A stretch of DNA of 64,000 nt, from contig NZ_JOEM01000005.1 of the NCBI RefSeq assembly GCF_000718135.1, positions 372,001-436,000 of the forward strand, written 5' to 3'. Position 1 is the stretch's first letter; every line of letters starts with the position of its first letter. Shown here piece after piece: positions 34,790-42,861 of the stretch. Source of the DNA: Streptomyces cyaneofuscatus. GTDB lineage: Bacteria > Actinomycetota > Actinomycetes > Streptomycetales > Streptomycetaceae. Below the pieces are notes generated by a model, which searched no databases, was not told where the DNA came from, and saw only the letters and a program-made list of their open reading frames with translations. The translations under genes were made by a program, and so were the position numbers.

Positions 34790-35031
34790 GAACCCTCGCT
34801 GAAGCGGACCGACCAGGCGTAACCGCTCAAGGTGTCGTGCGGGACCTTCCGGACCTCTCTGACCTGGCAACCGTCGTGGGCGTACTTGAGCGCGAACCGG
34901 TCGAGACGCTGCGCGTCGGTGAGTTCCTCCATGGACAGGGGCGCCCCGACCACGAGGTCCTCGTGGAGGACATCACCAGGTGCGGTGCCGTCCGAACAGG
35001 CCGAGCAGTGATGCGTTCTGGGTAGGGCCAT
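34786..35031 (-). CDS. Small protein coupled to the DksA-like gene, function unknown
   Basis: 81 aa, no recognised domain. It starts MALPRTHHCSACSDG, with a HHCSAC that could bind metal, and continues with SMEELTDAQRLDRFALKYAHDGCQVREVRKV. Its stop overlaps the GTG start of the DksA-like gene (GTGA), a strong sign that both are translated together. The ribosome-binding site is weak (GGCGGT). Confidence 0.7.
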   Translation of the reverse strand: MALPRTHHCSACSDGTAPGDVLHEDLVVGAPLSMEELTDAQRLDRFALKYAHDGCQVREVRKVPHDTLSGYAWSVRFSEGS

Positions 35032-35080
35032 ACCGCCAGTGTGCGCCCTGCCCGGACACTCCGTTCACCACGGAGGCCGG

Positions 35081-35130
35081 GCAGGGCGGGAGGAGAGGTG
35101 GCCGAGCAGGGCGGGAAGAGAGGTGGTCAG
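35081..35130. repeat. 25-base direct repeat, two copies
   Basis: GCAGGGCGGGAGGAGAGGTG plus five bases at 35081 is repeated with four mismatches at 35106, between the two minus-strand genes. Confidence 0.6.
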
Positions 35131-35175
35131 GCGCACGCGGGGACGACACGCGCACCGCACGACCGCACCCCACGC

Positions 35176-37986
35176 TCAGCCGTCGGTCGAGCCTGCGGCG
35201 TGCGGTCCGCCGGCGAGCATGCGGTCCACGACCCGCGCTGTCGCGAGACCGTCCCCGGGCTCGCAGAAGTCCCGCTTGAACTGGGCGTACTTCTCCCGGT
35301 ACTCCGCCTCGACGGCATCGACGTCGCGCAGGGCCTTGACCAGCTCCTCGGAGGTCTTCAGCAGCGGCCCGGGAGCCCGGGTGGTGAAGTCGAAGTACAG
35401 GCCACGCAACGTGTCCCGGTAGTGCTCCAGGTCGTAGGTGAAGAAGAGCATCGGCTTGTCCGAGTGCGCGAAGTCGAAGAGCGCCGAGGAGTAGTCGGTG
35501 ATCAGCACATCGGCGACCAGATACAGATCGGCGATGTCCGGATAGCGGGTCACATCCCAGACGAAGCCCCGGCCGGCACCCGGCACGCTGCCATGGACCT
35601 TCGGGTGTTTACGGAAGAGCAGCACGTGATCGTCACCGAGCTCGGCCTGCGCGGCGGCCAGGTCGATCCGCAGATCCAGCTTGTACAGCTTGCTCGCGTG
35701 CCGCTGGTCCTCCCGCCAGGTAGGCGCGTACAGCACCACCTTCTTGCCCTCGGGCAGACCGAGCCGCTCCCTGACCCGCGCCGCCCGCTCCTCGCGGTCG
35801 GGCGCGTAGAAGACGTCGTTGCGCGGATAACCGCTCTCGAACATGCCTCCTTCGATGTAGTACGCCCTGCTCATGATCTCCGTGGTGTACGCGTTCGGCG
35901 ACACCACGAAGTCGAACTGCCGGTAGCTGTGCGGCAGGCTGGCGATATAGGCGGGGTTCGACTTGGGAGAGCCGAGCAGGTCCGCGCCGATCTTCTTCAG
36001 CGGTGTGCCGTGCCAGGTCTGCACGACCTTCTGCCCGGGACGGGTGACGAACCAGTCGCCGATCGCCGTGTTGACGACGACGTAACGGCTGCGCGCCAGT
36101 GCCTCGTAGCACTCGCGGCTGCCCCAGCCCACCACCCGCGCCTCCGGAGGCATCTCCGGCAGCCCCGAGTCCTGGATCCAGATGTGCTCGACCGGCACTC
36201 CCCGGCGCACCAGTTCCTCATGGACCGACCGCGGCGAATCCGAGAACTGCTTGCCCCCGAGACTCAGGTAGAGCACCGCGTCACGCAACGGGAGCTCACG
36301 CTGCTGCTGGAAGTACTCCTCGCGCAGAATGCGCTGCCGGTAGGCGCCGTGCTCATCGGGGCCGAGCATCCGTTCCGGCTCGATGAAGATGCGGTCGAAT
36401 TCGCGGCGGTCCACGGTGAAGGCGCGCGGCTGCCCACCGGCGCGCTGCGGGCCAGTGAAGCGCAGAGGAAGCTCCCCCACCTGCTCCGGGCGCAAGGTCA
36501 CGGGGATGTCCCTGGACTTGTCCCAGGCGTCCACATCGCGGAAGAACAGATACCAACGGCCGGGGCACAGGGGAAGCTCCGGGCCGCTCACCTGAGGGGC
36601 CGCCTCGGGCTCGATCCGGACCGTGAACCGCCCGTCGGCGATCTCGACCGGCAGCTCCTTCTCCTCCAGGCGGACGCCGTGCCGCAGGACGACCTTCTTC
36701 TTGGCCGCCTCCTCACCGGGATACGTACCCTCGATCACCAGCTCTCCCGCCGCCGTCACGGTCATCGCGTCGACGATGGGTCGGACGGGTCGCGTCGCCA
36801 GCATCAGCCGGCCACGCTCGTCGCGGTGAACGGACAGTTCACGGCCGGGCGCAAGCCCGTGCCGGCCGGTCGTGAAGTCCTCGGCGAGGAGGGCCTCCCG
36901 GTCCTGCCCGTCGGCTCCCTTCAAGGCCACCTTGAAGGGGCGGGACTTGATTCCCGACGGGTCGTTCGCGGCCAGCCGGTCAAGGCTGAACACCGCTCGG
37001 TAGCGCCGGAAGCCACCAGCGGAACCGGACGGGCCGGACGAGCCGGACAAGGGGGTGAGCGGGCTCTCGAACCCGGTGTCGCCCTCGACGACGCTCACGG
37101 CGGTGGGGACCTCGGCGCCACTCCGCGCCCTGGCGACCAGCACCAGTTCGCCGTCCACCACGGTGCAGGACTCGACCTCGACCGGAGGCTGCTGAACGGT
37201 GATGCTCACGGCATTCTTGGTGAAGCCGACCACGAGACGGGAGCCGTCCGCCAGGTGACGCACCTGGTTGTGCCCGGCCGTGCCCGCGTCGCGCTGGCGC
37301 ACCCGCGCGGTGTGGATCCCGCCCGGCCCCGGTATCCCGATGTGGAGGAACCACTGACCGGCACCGCGCCCGGCGAGCTCGCGCAGCCGACGGGCGGAGA
37401 CGACGACCTCGAAGCCTGTCCGGTCGTAGCAGTGGAGCGCCTGCCCGGAGGCGACGGTGGCCTGCTCGTTCTTGGTACGGCGCAGGCGCAGCTTGATGAG
37501 GCGCCCGGTCTTTCCGTTCTTCAGCACCGCGAACCGGCCGACCCGGCCCGACGGACGCGGCAGGTTCGCGACGAACGCGTACCCTCCCCACACCAGATCG
37601 TCGCCGCGCCACTCGACCGAGGTGAGCTGCGCCGTCACCGGCAGGTCACGACGTTCGAGCGCGGTTATCCGGTCCGGCAGCGCAAGGCTTCGCAGGCCCG
37701 GCAGCACCAGCCGTGGCCGCCGGGCACCTGTCACGAGGAAGGCGCCCGGGTCCCTGCGCTGCCCCCGGACCACCTCGACCAGATCCTCGGCACGCCCTTC
37801 GGAAGCGAGGTACCACATGACACGCTCGGCCGGACGGAGGCCGGTGAGGACCTTCTCACCGTGCGTGTCGAGCAGTTCCCGCGCCGTGGCACGCAACTCC
37901 TCGCGCTCCGCCTGCGAGCTCTCGGGAAAGAACCGCAAGGTCCTTCGCGCTCCTGCCGATGTGAGATCGGCGAGAGACTGTGCCAT
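35176..37986 (-). CDS. CDP-glycerol glycerophosphotransferase family protein
   Basis: 936 aa. The C-terminal 390 residues are the TagF-like domain of teichoic-acid polymerases: VVNTAIGDWFVTRPGQKVVQTWHGTPLKKIG, YPRNDVFY, VLYAPTWRED, RKHPKVHG and the ending ITDYSSALFDFAHSDKPMLFFTYDLE. The N-terminal 540 residues hold several beta-rich repeats probably acting as accessory or binding domains. The enzyme should add glycerol-phosphate units from CDP-glycerol to a wall polymer or glycolipid. ATG with GAGGGG. No other teichoic-acid gene is adjacent, so the acceptor is unclear. Confidence 0.92.
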   Translation of the reverse strand: MAQSLADLTSAGARRTLRFFPESSQAEREELRATARELLDTHGEKVLTGLRPAERVMWYLASEGRAEDLVEVVRGQRRDPGAFLVTGARRPRLVLPGLRSLALPDRITALERRDLPVTAQLTSVEWRGDDLVWGGYAFVANLPRPSGRVGRFAVLKNGKTGRLIKLRLRRTKNEQATVASGQALHCYDRTGFEVVVSARRLRELAGRGAGQWFLHIGIPGPGGIHTARVRQRDAGTAGHNQVRHLADGSRLVVGFTKNAVSITVQQPPVEVESCTVVDGELVLVARARSGAEVPTAVSVVEGDTGFESPLTPLSGSSGPSGSAGGFRRYRAVFSLDRLAANDPSGIKSRPFKVALKGADGQDREALLAEDFTTGRHGLAPGRELSVHRDERGRLMLATRPVRPIVDAMTVTAAGELVIEGTYPGEEAAKKKVVLRHGVRLEEKELPVEIADGRFTVRIEPEAAPQVSGPELPLCPGRWYLFFRDVDAWDKSRDIPVTLRPEQVGELPLRFTGPQRAGGQPRAFTVDRREFDRIFIEPERMLGPDEHGAYRQRILREEYFQQQRELPLRDAVLYLSLGGKQFSDSPRSVHEELVRRGVPVEHIWIQDSGLPEMPPEARVVGWGSRECYEALARSRYVVVNTAIGDWFVTRPGQKVVQTWHGTPLKKIGADLLGSPKSNPAYIASLPHSYRQFDFVVSPNAYTTEIMSRAYYIEGGMFESGYPRNDVFYAPDREERAARVRERLGLPEGKKVVLYAPTWREDQRHASKLYKLDLRIDLAAAQAELGDDHVLLFRKHPKVHGSVPGAGRGFVWDVTRYPDIADLYLVADVLITDYSSALFDFAHSDKPMLFFTYDLEHYRDTLRGLYFDFTTRAPGPLLKTSEELVKALRDVDAVEAEYREKYAQFKRDFCEPGDGLATARVVDRMLAGGPHAAGSTDG

Positions 37987-38191
37987 GGGTAACGCCCCTC
38001 TACAACGTGCTGGTCAACTCCAAGCCATCGCACGTTAACCGAGCTGCTCGCGTGCCTCACACTTGGCGTGATAACAGTACGAAAACATGCAGCTGGAAGC
38101 CGTCGGGGCTGGAGGGGCTGGATATCGGTGCAGCGGTATCGGGGTCCGGACCAGCAAACGCTGCGGGGGCTGCCGTCCTTCACTACCGTCG

Positions 38192-38224
38192 ACGCCCCCC
38201 GCAGCGGCTCGCTGCGGGGGGCGT
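38192..38224 (-). terminator. Terminator of the tRNA-Val gene
   Basis: Fourteen-base perfect arms (38192-38205 and 38211-38224) around a five-base loop, eight bases beyond the CCA end of the tRNA. The remaining sequence to 37987 shows nothing definite. Confidence 0.8.
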
Positions 38225-38231
38225 TCTGGTC

Positions 38232-38306
38232 TGGTGGGCGCGGACGGTTTCGAACCGCCGACATCTGCTTTGTAAGAGCAGCGCTCTACCCCTGAGCTAC
38301 GCACCC
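38232..38306 (-). tRNA. tRNA-Val (anticodon TAC)
   Basis: On the minus strand GGGTGCG (5') pairs with CGCGCCC (3') as the acceptor stem; the D-arm GCTCAGGGGTAGAGC, the anticodon stem-loop CTGCT-CTTACAA-AGCAG with anticodon TAC, and the T-loop GGTTCGAAACC are all present. The CCA end is encoded (38232-38234). Reads GUA and probably other Val codons. Confidence 0.93.
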
Positions 38307-38372
38307 GTGGATGAGGCAACAGCGTACATGGGCCGGGCCCCCTGCTCCTAAACCGATACGAGCCCCGAGCTG

Positions 38373-38412
38373 CGGGGGCTGGGGCGGGGGCTGGGGCGGG
38401 GGCTGGGGGCAA
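38373..38412. repeat. G-rich 12-base tandem repeat
   Basis: GCGGGGGCTGGG is repeated about three times. It may form quadruplex-like structures. The 264-base gap between the tRNA and the lipoprotein gene holds nothing else I can support. Confidence 0.5.
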
Positions 38413-38570
38413 AGGCTGGGTCGAGCGGGGGGGGATAACCCCACCCCCGAGACGGTAGCTCTCCGGATGCCGCTGACCGGGCCCCGGTGCATACGGTTGG
38501 CAGTACACCGGACACCGGCAGCGACGACCGGTGGCACCGTCCGGCTGTACTTCCTGGGGGACCGATCATC

Positions 38571-39371
38571 GTGGACATCCGTACCAGCGCACCGACCCGC
38601 AAGCGCGGCGGGGTCCCCGGACGCGTAATCGCCGTGGGCGGCGGGGTCGCGCTGCTCGCGCTGGCTCTCTCCGGGTGCGGGGGTGCCGACGTCGATGACG
38701 CGCCGGTGGAGCGCAAGTCGTTCGCGTTGCAGGGGAAGACGCTGACCATCGACGCCGAGGACTCGACCGTGACCCTTGTGCCGGCCGATGTGGACGAGGT
38801 CGAGGTGGAGCGGCAGGTCGACGGGTGGGTGGTGCTGGGGAGTGGGCCCGATCCCGTCTGGAAGATGGAGAACGACACCCTGACGCTTCGGCTGAAGTGC
38901 GACGCCATGATCAACAACTGTGCCGCGCGCCACGAGGTGAAGGTGCCGCGCGGGGTGACCGTGAGGGCCGACGCGGACAACGGGGAGATCACCGCGACCG
39001 GGTTCGACGCCCCGCTGCGGCTCTCCGCCGACAACGGTGACATCGCCGTACGGGATTCCGGCGGACCGCTCGACCTCAAGAGCGACAACGGGTCCGTCCT
39101 CGCCGAGCGGATAGGCACCAAGTCCGTGGTCGCCCGCGCGGACAACGGGGAGATCCGGCTGGGGTTCAGCGGTGTGCCCGATCTGGTGGACACCGTCAGC
39201 GACAACGGGAGCATCGTCATCGATCTGCCGCAGGGCGGACAGAAGTACGCCGTGAACGCGAGCGCCGACAACGGGGAGGTCGCCATCGGGGTGCCGCGCA
39301 GCGACAGCAGCGCCCATGTGGTGAAGGCCCGCAGCGACAACGGGGAAGTGAAGGTTCGAACAGTGAACTAG
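38571..39371 (+). CDS. DUF4097-type lipoprotein with DNG repeats
   Basis: 266 aa. A lipoprotein signal with lipobox L33-S-G-C36 anchors it to the outer face of the membrane. Beyond residue 110 the motif [A/S]-DNG-[E/D/S]-[I/V] occurs seven times at intervals near 20 residues, giving a regular beta-helix or beta-prism of the DUF4097 (putative adhesin) type. Two cysteines lie at KCDAMINNCAA. GTG at 38571 with GGGGGA ten bases upstream. Function unknown, possibly a surface scaffold or signalling lipoprotein. Confidence 0.85.
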   Translation: MDIRTSAPTRKRGGVPGRVIAVGGGVALLALALSGCGGADVDDAPVERKSFALQGKTLTIDAEDSTVTLVPADVDEVEVERQVDGWVVLGSGPDPVWKMENDTLTLRLKCDAMINNCAARHEVKVPRGVTVRADADNGEITATGFDAPLRLSADNGDIAVRDSGGPLDLKSDNGSVLAERIGTKSVVARADNGEIRLGFSGVPDLVDTVSDNGSIVIDLPQGGQKYAVNASADNGEVAIGVPRSDSSAHVVKARSDNGEVKVRTVN

Positions 39372-39455
39372 AACCGCGAACTATCGGGCCCGTGTGTTCG
39401 TCCTTACCTGGTGGGAGAATGTACCGGCAGGGGCGGAACAGCACGGGAGAGGGAT

Positions 39456-40928
39456 GTGACGGCGACGCGCACGCGGCCAGAGGCAGGAGCGGGTGGGAGT
39501 TCCGCCGTCGAGAGCGTTTCCGGTGCCCGGGGCGGGAGCCGCGAGCGGCTAGCGCCCGGAAAGCCTCCCGGGAGGCCGCCGGGGAGGCGGACAGGCCCGG
39601 CAGGGCAGGGGCTCCGGGATGTTCTGGCCCTCGCGCTGCTGCCCGTGCCCCTGCTCGTCGCCACGCTGCCCGCCGCCTTCGCCGGGGGCGGTACGCGGCG
39701 GTGGTTCGGCGGGCGTGGGGAGAGTCAGCGTGCCGAGGCCCAGGCAGCGAGGGACGCGGCGGCCGAGGCCTTCTACGAGCTGGACACCGCCCAGCGTGAC
39801 CTCAAGATCTCCATCGAGACGATCAACGCCGTCGACGACTCTCCGCGCGGCCGCAAGGCGGCCGAGGACTTCGCCGCGTTGGGACGACGCATCGACGACG
39901 TCAGCCACGCCTACATCACCGCCGTCGACGCCCACGATCTGGACCGGGACGACCTGGAGCCCTCCGTCGCCGCCAGCGCCCGCACCGAGCTGACCCGGGC
40001 CAAGGACGATCTCGTACGGGTCAAGGGCGAGCTGGACCGGTTCGGCCAGGGGCTCGGGACGCTGCTGGGCAGTGCGGAGACCCAGCTCGCCCGGCTCGCC
40101 CCCGCCGTGGAGCGGGCCCGGCAGGCGCTGCTCGGGGCGAGCAACGCGCTCGATGCCGTGCGGGCGGCGGGGCTGCGCGCCGATGAGCTCGCGGCCCGGC
40201 TCGCCGCCCTCGCCCCCGAGCTGACCAAGCTGAACCAGGGCGCGGGAAAGCACGGGGTCGCCGAGACGCTCCAGCGGGCCGATGTGGTCCTGCGCGATGC
40301 GGAGGCCCTGCGGGCCGAGGCGGAGCGGCTGCCGGAGCGGGCCGCCGAGATCGACCGCCGGCTGGTGTCGCTGCGGACCCGCGCCCAGGCCCTGACGACG
40401 CGGGCGGGCTCGGTGGAGCCGGTCCTCAGCGAGCTGCGGCGCCGGTTCTCGGCCGCCTGCTGGCAGGACCTCCAGCCGGTGCCGGAGCAGGCCGCCGTCA
40501 ACGTGACGCAGGCGGAGGAGAAGCTCGCGGAGGCAGCGAAGGCACGCGACGAGCAGCGCTGGGCGGACGCCACGTCCCGGCTCTCCACGGTCCGGGCCCT
40601 GCTCAACGCCGTGGACGAGGCGGTCTCCGCCGCCGGGGACCGGTTGCAGCGGCTGGACGCCGTGGCGAAGGACCCGCAGCAGGAGATCGAGCGGACCCGG
40701 TTCGCCGTACGGGACGCGCAGCGCCTCGCCATGGCCGGCCGGCACACGCCCGACCCCCGGCACGCCCGGCCCCTGGACGACTCGGTGGCACGGCTGGACC
40801 GGGCCGTCGCCGGTCTTGAGGGCCGCCACCCCGACTACTGGCACTTCCTGACCGAGACCGAGGCCGTGCGGCAGACCGCCGCCCGGGTCGTCTCCGACAT
40901 CCGCGAGGAGCGCGGCGGCGGCGCCTGA
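39456..40928 (+). CDS. Membrane-anchored coiled-coil protein, function unknown
   Basis: 490 aa. A disordered N-terminus with GKPPGRPPGRRTG precedes one hydrophobic segment (VLALALLPVPLLVATLPAAFAGG, near residues 58-80). The rest is almost wholly helical, rich in Ala, Arg, Glu and Leu, with heptad-like spacing (for example LRADELAARLAALAPELTKL, ADVVLRDAEALRAEAERLPERAAEIDRRL). No catalytic motif is seen. GTG at 39456 has GGAGAGGG. It lies at the edge of the Ter-type region and follows the DUF4097 lipoprotein on the same strand. Confidence 0.82.
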   Translation: MTATRTRPEAGAGGSSAVESVSGARGGSRERLAPGKPPGRPPGRRTGPAGQGLRDVLALALLPVPLLVATLPAAFAGGGTRRWFGGRGESQRAEAQAARDAAAEAFYELDTAQRDLKISIETINAVDDSPRGRKAAEDFAALGRRIDDVSHAYITAVDAHDLDRDDLEPSVAASARTELTRAKDDLVRVKGELDRFGQGLGTLLGSAETQLARLAPAVERARQALLGASNALDAVRAAGLRADELAARLAALAPELTKLNQGAGKHGVAETLQRADVVLRDAEALRAEAERLPERAAEIDRRLVSLRTRAQALTTRAGSVEPVLSELRRRFSAACWQDLQPVPEQAAVNVTQAEEKLAEAAKARDEQRWADATSRLSTVRALLNAVDEAVSAAGDRLQRLDAVAKDPQQEIERTRFAVRDAQRLAMAGRHTPDPRHARPLDDSVARLDRAVAGLEGRHPDYWHFLTETEAVRQTAARVVSDIREERGGGA

Positions 40929-41006
40929 GCCCGCACGGTCCCGCCCAGTCCCGCCCAGTCCCGGGAGTCCGTAGCCGCCGGGCGCCGATGGCTCTAGCCT
41001 GGGGCC

Positions 41007-41228
41007 ATGCCTCGCTATGAATTCCGCTGCCGCACCTGCGGAGACACGTTCGAACTCAGCCGTCCCATGGCCCAGTCCTCGGACCCGGCCTCCTGCCCCG
41101 CCGGCCATGACGACACGGTCAAGCTGCTCTCCGCCGTGGCCGTGGGCGGCGCCGCCGCGTCCGCACCCGCACCGTCCGGTGGCGGCGGTGGGGGCGGAGG
41201 CTGCTGCGGCGGCGGCTGCTGCGGCTGA
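41007..41228 (+). CDS. FmdB-family zinc-ribbon protein
   Basis: 73 aa. MPRYEFRCRTCGDTFELSRPM and CPAGHDDTVKLLSAVAVGG define the FmdB putative regulatory zinc ribbon, with cysteines at C8, C11 and C30-CPAGH. The C-terminus is a run of glycines ending in paired cysteines (CCGGGCCG). Function unknown. The stop lies in a seven-base hairpin (41221-41238) that may help terminate transcription. Confidence 0.9.
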   Translation: MPRYEFRCRTCGDTFELSRPMAQSSDPASCPAGHDDTVKLLSAVAVGGAAASAPAPSGGGGGGGGCCGGGCCG

Positions 41229-41238
41229 GCCCAGCCGC
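41221..41238. terminator. Short hairpin over the fmdB stop codon
   Basis: GCGGCTG-AGCC-CAGCCGC, followed by a purine-rich stretch, between convergent genes. Weak evidence. Confidence 0.35.
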
Positions 41239-41286
41239 ACAGAAAGAAGAACAGAAGCACAGGAAGAAGAGCAGAAAAGGGTCGCG

Positions 41287-41946
41287 CTACTTCTTGCGCG
41301 CGAGCGTCAGGCCGTCCGAGACCGCCAGCAGCACGCTGTCCATCCGGGCGTCCGCGCTCGCGTGGTCGTTGAACTCCTTGATCGCCGCCGTCGACCCGGT
41401 GGCCCGCGGGTCCGTGACACCGCCGTGGAAGAGCACGTTGTCCACGGCGATCACGCCACCCTGCCGCATCCGGGGCACCAGTTCCTCCCAGTACCCGATG
41501 TAGCCGCCCTTGTCCGCGTCCAGGTAGGCGAAGTCGATGTGCGGCTCGGCGGGCATTGCGCGCAGGGTGTCCAGGGCCGGGGCGATGCGCAGGTCGATCC
41601 GGTCCGCGACGCCCGCCTTCTCCCAGGCCTCACGCCCGTACGCCGTCCACTCCTCCGAGATGTCGCAGGCGATCAGCGTGCCGTCGGCGGGCAGCGCCTG
41701 GGCCATGGCGAGGGCGCTGAACCCGGTGAACGTGCCGACCTCCACCACATGCCGGGCGCCCACCAGCCGGACGAGGAAGGCGAGCAGCGGCGCCTGCTCC
41801 TCGGCCGACACCATGCCGGCGTGGTCGGGGAAGCGGGCGTACGTGGTCTCCACCAGCTCCCGTTGGACCGGGTCCAGCGGCGGGTTGTGGGCCAGCATGT
41901 ACGCGTACAGCTCGGGGGTGATCGTGGTCTCGTTGCCCTTGGTCAT
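41287..41946 (-). CDS. O-methyltransferase family 3-like SAM methyltransferase
   Basis: 219 aa, of the caffeoyl-CoA/catechol O-methyltransferase type. VVEVGTFTGFSALAMAQAL is motif I; ACDISEEWT follows, FAYLDADKGGYIGYWEELVP holds the metal-binding aspartates (D-A-D-K) and VIAVDNVLFHGGV the next acidic ligand. It would methylate a hydroxyl group with Mg2+. ATG at 41946 has GGAAGG upstream. It follows the HAD gene on the same strand, 93 bases away, and may belong to the Ter-type biosynthetic set by position only. Confidence 0.9.
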   Translation of the reverse strand: MTKGNETTITPELYAYMLAHNPPLDPVQRELVETTYARFPDHAGMVSAEEQAPLLAFLVRLVGARHVVEVGTFTGFSALAMAQALPADGTLIACDISEEWTAYGREAWEKAGVADRIDLRIAPALDTLRAMPAEPHIDFAYLDADKGGYIGYWEELVPRMRQGGVIAVDNVLFHGGVTDPRATGSTAAIKEFNDHASADARMDSVLLAVSDGLTLARKK

Positions 41947-42039
41947 GCCCCCCAGCCTTCCCCAACCGGCGCCGTCGCGCAGCCGAACCCACGCAGCCCA
42001 CACGGCCGGACTCACGCAGCCGGATTCACTCCCCCGCGC

Positions 42040-42861
42040 TCACCCGGCCGAAGCCGCCAGGAACCGGCGCAGGATCTCCTCCCCCGCAACCCCGCCCCGC
42101 TCCTCCAGCGCCACGACGTGCGGGGCGCGCCAGTCGTTCTCGGCCAGCTCACCGTGGCCGGGGCGCCAGCCCAGGTCGGCGGCGAGCAGCAGGTCGGCGT
42201 CGAGGAGGGAGTCCCCGGCGGCGAGGGTGCGGGTGGCGCCGGAGCGGCGGGCGACCTCGTTCATGGCGGCGCTCTTGGTGAGCGGCACGGGGACCGCGTA
42301 GATCTTGCGGCCCTGGAGGGAGACGGTCCAGCCCCGCTCCTGCGCCCACACCGCCAGCTCCTTCACCCACTCCTCGGGGAGCAGGGAGCGTTCGACGACC
42401 AGATAGGCGAAGAGGTTCTCGGCGACGCGCTCCTTGAGGAGCCAGCCCGGGTCGGCGGTGGTGGCGAGGTGGGCGCGGATCTCGGTGAGGGGGGCGCACT
42501 CGTCGGCGATGCGCGCCTCCACCTGCTGCTGCCAGTCCCGGTCGGAGACCCCGTCGACGAGGATGTGCCCGCCGTTGGCGCAGATCGCGTACTGCGGGGC
42601 GGGGCCGGGGAGATGGATGCGGTGGTACTGCTCGCGGGTCCGGGTGGTGGTGGGCACGAAGACCGTGGAGCCGGCCACCTCGGTGAGGAGGGCGGCGGCC
42701 GTCTCCGTCATGTACGAGAGGGGCTTGTGGCCGTACACCTCGACGCAGAGGAGCCGCGGAGCCTCCGCGTCCGGCATCGACAGGTCGAGCGCGGCCGCCG
42801 AGTAGATGAGGGTGCGGTCGAGGTCGCTCGCCACGAGAGTGGTGGAAGAAGCCGTGCTCAT
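42040..42861 (-). CDS. HAD-family hydrolase of the Ter biosynthetic module
   Basis: 273 aa. Motif I LVASDLDRTLIYS carries the catalytic DxD pair; a threonine follows at FVPTTTRT, the lysine lies near PLTKSAAMNEV, and TLAAGDSLLDADLLLAA is motif IV. The insertion (residues 95-190) is the C2-type cap of Cof/SPP-like enzymes, which act on sugar or nucleoside phosphates. The ATG overlaps the upstream stop by four bases (ATGA), so it is coupled to the PRTase fusion. Published comparative genomics links such HAD genes to Ter operons making a nucleoside-like metabolite. Confidence 0.88.
   Translation of the reverse strand: MSTASSTTLVASDLDRTLIYSAAALDLSMPDAEAPRLLCVEVYGHKPLSYMTETAAALLTEVAGSTVFVPTTTRTREQYHRIHLPGPAPQYAICANGGHILVDGVSDRDWQQQVEARIADECAPLTEIRAHLATTADPGWLLKERVAENLFAYLVVERSLLPEEWVKELAVWAQERGWTVSLQGRKIYAVPVPLTKSAAMNEVARRSGATRTLAAGDSLLDADLLLAADLGWRPGHGELAENDWRAPHVVALEERGGVAGEEILRRFLAASAG

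Noticed and set aside
35041..37992. 983-residue open frame antisense to the glycerophosphotransferase gene
   Set aside because: Low-complexity translation without any family motif; the sense product is clearly a TagF-like enzyme.
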